Source of the DNA: Siniperca chuatsi
Taxonomy: Eukaryota > Chordata > Actinopteri > Centrarchiformes > Sinipercidae
Direction: 5' to 3'
DNA length: 64,000 nucleotides
NCBI RefSeq assembly: GCF_020085105.1
Contig: NC_058043.1
Location: 10,541,167 to 10,605,166 of the forward strand
This document shows positions 59,160-64,000 of this stretch, piece by piece. A program made the position numbers and the translations under genes. Each line of letters begins with the position of its first letter. Positions within the stretch are counted from its first letter, which is position 1. A model generated the notes under the pieces. It was not told the origin of the DNA, searched no databases, and saw only the letters and a list, made by a program, of their open reading frames with translations.

Positions 59160-60030
59160 GAAATTTAAAGAACAGAAATGTCACAGACATTTATACCAAA
59201 CAATGACTTGCAATGCTTGAAAAACCTACAGTGCTATCACAGGACAGTAGATGCAGGGTGACAGAGTGACAGCTATTTATGAAACAATAGCTCCATCAGA
59301 GTATTTGTGTGCTCCCAGGTCACAGCAACAGTGGCAGAAATTCTCCTCTTGCTTGCACTGTAACGTGTTTAGACATCTGCAGCAGGGTGTGATTACAACA
59401 TCAGACTCAAACACGGTACCTATCTTTTCATCAGCACATTTAAGAAACATCAAAACATCACAGTATCTCAGACCTCACCTGCTTACACCACCCAGCACTG
59501 TCAACAAACCCAAAGTCCCTGAATGTGAACTACACTGTTTAGCTGTGGGTGACAGCTGGAGCAAACCCTGGCACCAGTGCACTCTGGTTGTGTTTCTTCA
59601 GCAGAGTGAAATTTTATGGACAAAAGGCAAAGAATAACGTGCAAATGATGTGGGTGTCTTTCTTTTTCTGGCTGTATGCTTACAGTTATGCATTTTGCAG
59701 ATAAGAGGCAGGGACGTGAATGTGCGATGATTAAAGAGCAGGATCCTATCTGAAGCAGGCTTAGCATGTGTGTGGCTGTGTGTCGGGAAGGCGGGCGTAT
59801 ATCCTGTTTATTAACCCGACACACATGCAGACACAGTGAACCACCATCCAACAGCAGAAGAAGTAGAAGGCAGGTTGTTCTGTAGGATTTGATTTTTTTT
59901 CTTTTAGGCCAGAAGAAGAGAGCACGTAGCAACAAGAGAACAGAACCGAACTGATGAGAACAAAAGAGAACAGAACAGAAGATTTTGGTTCTCACTTCTG
60001 TTTTCCTTTCTGTTCTGAGGCTGGTTTCAC
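59160..60030. other. Intergenic DNA without a recognisable gene
   Basis: Open frames on both strands (128 codons + and 164 codons -) overlap each other and show no recognisable domain. The end (59930-59990) is a purine-rich AGAACA-type simple repeat. A pyrimidine version, TTCTGTTCTG-like, lies at 61310-61400. Confidence 0.45.
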
Positions 60031-60037
60031 ATATATT

Positions 60038-60440
60038 TTCAGAATCAGAATCAGAAATATTTTATTGATCCGTGAGGGGAAACTCTTTCGTTACAGCTGC
60101 TCACTATCACGTCAGTGCACACAGGAATAGAAGTACTAATAGAATAGAAATAGAAATAATAATGAAATAAGCCCGCAAGACAATTAATTCTAGTAAGAAA
60201 TAAGAGATGTGCAAATCAAAATATAATACACTATAATACAGCTAAGATAAATTAAGTACAAAAGTGAATATAAAGTATAAAAGCTCAAAATAAGTGTAAA
60301 GTACAAAAGTGGATGTACAGGTTGATAAGTATGGTTCGGTATAATACAATGTAATAATATTGGTAATAAGTAATAGTGCAATAATGAGTACTGTCAAGTT
60401 AAGTGTAGCAGATTAACCAGATTATTAGACGGTGGATATT
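60038..60440 (-). mobile_element. Non-LTR retroposon 3' end, minus strand, longer copy
   Basis: AGAATCAGAATCAGAAATAT followed by TTTATTGATCCGTGAGGGGA and CACTATCACGTCAGTGCACA, as in 40923-41127. On the minus strand this is the 3' tail. The region beyond about 60200 is AT-rich and shares AATATAATACACTATAATAC with the other copy. Confidence 0.65.
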
Positions 60441-60544
60441 GCACAGCAGTAAATAAATATCAATAAACAGGGAATATTAACTGAAAACAGAGTATATTGC
60501 ACAGCAGTATTAAACAGAGAATATTGCACAATATTTCAAGTATA

Positions 60545-60660
60545 GCAAATGGTACATGGACTGTACTTATATAGTGCCTTTCTAGTCTTTCTGACTACTC
60601 AAAGTGCTTCAAAGCAGTGATGTTAATGATCCAATGTCCAGTTTAGTGACTGAGGGTCAT
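60545..60660 (+). repeat. Dispersed fish repeat fragment
   Basis: ATGGACTGTACTTATATAGT, CCTTTCTAGTCTTTCTGACT and ACTCAAAGTGCTTCAAAGCA form a block I recognise as common in fish genomes. The right boundary is unclear. Confidence 0.5.
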
Positions 60661-61539
60661 ATAGACAGACTCAGACTGGTCTGTAGTGTTAGGCAAGTCT
60701 AAATTTTGGTTAGAAGAGTCTAATGCAAGATTTAGATAGTTTCACAAAAATAAAGATTATTTATTAAGTATTTTGATCTTAAAAAGTTAGCCGCCCAACC
60801 CCCAGGCTAACCCAGAACTAAGACCAAGCCCTGATTTTGAAATACACAGCATTCAGTGGTTTTCATTTGTCCAAAGAAACTATCCTGAGCCTGACGAGTT
60901 AGCAGAAGTACTGACCTTCACTACGTTAAGAAGCCACAACACTTCGGCTCTGCTACAGGTCCGCACTGCAGTGAGATTTTATGCTACTGGAAGAGTTTTG
61001 TACTGTTGAATTTTACCAGTAAAATGTCCATGTAACTGTTGAACTCTTCCAAAGGCAAACTATTTCTGCTGGAGTAAAGGGAACTGACATGGTTGCTTGG
61101 TTAGTTGAAAAAAAAAAGCATTAATTTACCCAGAATTCATTGCTAATTATTCCTACTTGAGATAGTCAGGAACTAGACAGCTTGGTGCAACATGTGAATG
61201 TAGACATCTACCTGAATTCTGACTATTAGTTTGATGTAAGCCAAAGTAAAAGTCTCCCTTTGTGAAACTTCTGTGTTCTAGTTTCTTATATTCTTTATTC
61301 TTTTCTTGTCTCTGTTCTGTTCATTTCTGTTTGCTTTTTTTGCTCCGTTCTGTTCTCCTCTTTTCTGTTTTGTTCTTTGTTGACTTCTGCTCTCTTTTAC
61401 CCTGTTCTCTCTCAGTTGTTGTTTGATGCACATTGACTTTCAGCCCTACTGGGGGGCGCTATTAGCTCGTAAAGGGACCAGAAACAGCTTCGAATCAACC
61501 AGCCAGAATACAAAATGACCAGCATGAATGAACCCAGTC

Positions 61540-62000
61540 TAAAGTAAATATGCAGTCCATATGCACATATATGTGATTATTCAAGTGCGTATGTGTGTGC
61601 GCACGTGTGTGCACACGTGTGTGTTGACGTGTGGGTTGTGTGCCCAAGCAAACACACACCGCACACATAGCCCACCGTAGTTGATAGCTCGTGCTTGGTG
61701 GAGGGGTATTAGTTACAGGATTGAGAAATTATTTGATTATAAAATACTGTTGACTGTGTGTTCTTAGGCAACTCATGCCAGCTCCTGTATGTGTGTGCCA
61801 GCAGGCAGGGCCCAGTAGTTTGTCTGTGTGTGTATGTGTGGGGGGGGGGTTGTGTGGGTCTGTGTATTAGAGACAGGAAAGGGAAAAAAGGGAGTGAAAA
61901 ATTGTGTATGCATGAATTTAAAAATTACATTTGAGTGCATTCAATTATGTACTTGATGTGTGTGTGTGTGTGTTTGTGTGTGTTTGTGTGTGTGCATTCC
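61540..62000. repeat. GT-rich region with G9 run
   Basis: Interrupted (GT)n stretches at about 61585-61650, 61820-61860 (with nine G) and 61955-61995. No gene. Confidence 0.8.
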
Positions 62001-63390
62001 TGAGAGGACCCTGAGTGGATCAAAGCTGCTGACACCCCAGGCAGTGTCCTCCTGAGGGAGTCAGCTGTCTGATCTGGGATCAGAGATCAGCAGCGTCTGT
62101 CCTTCCTCCCCTTGGCTCTCTGTGCGGTCTGTCACAGCAAGTTAGCACTTAGCCAGAAGCACGATCAACAATCAGATTAGACTCTCCCAAAATAATAGCT
62201 ATGACGACTGGCGGTGGGATTGGACTGTTCAAAGAAAGGTGTGCTGTTGTTTCTTTCAGCATTAAAGGACAACGGAGCAAGAAACACGAGGAGTCAGACA
62301 ATTTGGCTGTAAACAAACCAACAGTTTTGCCAGATTATCTGAACAAGTCGTCTCCCATAATAACTTTACCTATCAAATCCTTCTATCGCTTACTCTGACA
62401 GTTGCTATTTCCTGGAAAACTCACCTTGCCAGGCAGCATGTTGTGTTACTATGGCATCCAGCAACCATGAGCTGTCATATCAACAGTGTTTGCTACAGAA
62501 TTTCTGCATATTTAATAGGGTTTTTAATATGGTTATTTCAATGTTTTTTGCTTATTTCTTTTTAAAAGCATAAAAATGTAGCTAAAGCAAGTAAATGTTG
62601 CCTTGTGTTTATGCAACCCTGTCTCCTAAGAATTACATTTATATATTACTAATTTGAAATAGCAACTACATTCTAAAGGAAACATAATGCCACCCCGGTT
62701 AGGTTTTATATCAATGAGGAAACGTTGTTAATTAACGTATCTGACAAGTAGCAAACTGTTGATATTGAACGTATCAGTAAAATATTCACCAACAACATAT
62801 TCTTGTTTTCCTACAATATCCACTCGTCGCAACTACAGCGTTATTAATGTTTTTTATAGTTATGTTTAGGCACTCAGAACTTTGTCAAAGGTAGGTTAAG
62901 ATTGTGGTCTTTTAAACAGAAAAGTTCTGCAGTGACATCAAGATGTGTTTACTATATTGACATTTAACCAAAATCACGATCTTTCCCTAAACGTAACCAA
63001 AGTGCTTTTGTTGCCTAAACCTCAGGATGAGACTTTTGATGCCGAAGTCCGGCGCTTTGTACTCCAACCATGCACCCCGACCTTCTCCTTACAATTTCTG
63101 TGTGGTACAAAAATTTTGCTTCACTTGAAAAACACTGCCAGTGAACACAATATAGAAAGCAGTAACATTTCTTATCACAACGTAATTGGGAAAACAAACC
63201 GAAACGCACCCGAAATGTCCATAAGAATTCCTCATTGCACAGGAAAACATGTATCCACAACTATGGTAAGCATGATAAATGCTACAATTTAAACAGAAGG
63301 TCGGCCTGTAAATTGTTTTAGTAATAAGTTTACCGTTTGCCTTCATTTTCTCATTCCCGGTTTGACTAACTCAGGTGTTAGTTTCTAAAA
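62000..63390. other. Intergenic DNA without a recognisable gene
   Basis: Short open frames on both strands (up to 115 codons) overlap and lack recognisable domains or convincing splice partners. Confidence 0.45.
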
Positions 63391-63399
63391 TTCTCACAT

Positions 63400-63565
63400 T
63401 GTCTGACCACTCATGTTTCTTGACCTGTCAGACTTCTTTTTAGAGAAGTTGCAGTGTTTCCAGATCTCAGCAGTTAACTTGGGGAGTGCAATGTTATTAT
63501 TACAGATAGGAATGATGGCAAAAACTACAAAAACAAGACCCAGATTGTAAAAACAAAATAAAACC
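63400..63565 (+). repeat. Unclassified repeat pair, copy 2
   Basis: GTCTGACCACTCATGTTTCT, TGTTTCCAGATCTCAGCAG and ATTACAGATAGGAATGATGG match 58990-59155. The rest of the window to 64000 holds nothing recognisable. Confidence 0.6.
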
Positions 63566-64000
63566 AAATTATCGTTTAATACCCATCCATGTAGTGTTTC
63601 ATGACCTTGAGAATATGGCATAAAGACTATGAGAAACTGTGTGCGAGTGCTTTGAACATACACAGATTTAGGCGAACTGACAATTGGCAAAGAAATGTTA
63701 ATATAAGCAAGATGATGCATTACAGATCTGCCATATAAAACACAGAACTGGTGGTAAAATTACTCAGCCCAATTGCATTGGCCATTGCCTGTGTGTGTAA
63801 TGGTGTCGGGAGTGTATGCACCCCTGACCGTGTGCCAGGGCTCTGGTCAGCCCACCCGTTGTAGATGTGCTGCCAACTCTCGCTTGGCAGGCACTTTGAA
63901 ACCCATCTTTACCTCTGCAGCGGTCAACAGTGTCAACAGCTCCCTCAGACCACATGTATACGCAGAGCTGATGAATCAGTGTGACTGGAGCATTTGTGTG

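Noticed and set aside
59501..59995. 164-codon minus-strand frame
   Set aside because: Overlaps a plus-strand frame of 128 codons, rich in Leu/Ser/Cys from simple sequence, no domain or splice support.

Overview
The window is nuclear DNA from a ray-finned fish, most likely a percomorph teleost. It has long introns, GT-AG splicing, AT-rich intergenic DNA, many microsatellites and several families of small transposon-derived repeats. The three genes recognised by protein similarity are vertebrate genes. There is no sign of bacterial genes, operons or CRISPR arrays.

Layout, all genes on the + strand. (1) 1-5255 is the 3' end of an NFAT transcription factor gene, best matched to nfatc2. It holds the last part of the Rel-homology/IPT domain, a large C-terminal transactivation exon and a very small terminal exon at 4732-4778 that restores the family's VN-[DE]-IIR ending. 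(2) 5881-7199 is a non-LTR retrotransposon derivative that carries only an ORF1 (CCHC zinc knuckles, one in-frame stop) and a 3' tail. A 14-bp target-site duplication flanks it. It ends about 40 bp upstream of a CCAAT/CRE/ETS promoter. (3) 7290-10270 is manbal, a small single-pass membrane protein gene. (4) 10960-32715 is src, the proto-oncogene tyrosine kinase: a CpG-rich promoter with a likely non-coding first exon, eleven coding exons (541 aa) and a 3'UTR of about 2.9 kb. manbal and src are also neighbours in human (20q11), so the pair looks like an old linkage.

The most interesting element is an 18-nt cassette microexon at 22953-22970, in the intron that splits the SH3 domain of src. It has the length, reading phase and position of the neuronal N1-src exon. 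CU-rich (PTB-type) and UGC (SRRM4-type) signals lie upstream, and a UGCAUG (Rbfox) site lies about 65 nt downstream. It would add six residues to the n-Src loop.

From about 32.7 kb to the end (31 kb) I recognise no protein-coding gene. This part holds foldback and TIR elements with TTAAAG-type ends, a nested retroposon with a 9-bp target duplication, several copies of a GCTAACATGCT-rich repeat, a polypyrimidine tract of about 530 bp, a diverged direct duplication at 54.06/55.10 kb, and a few complex single-copy stretches that could be conserved non-coding elements. A possible 15-nt microexon at 35.66 kb and a possible exon at 42.1 kb are the only weak hints of another transcription unit.
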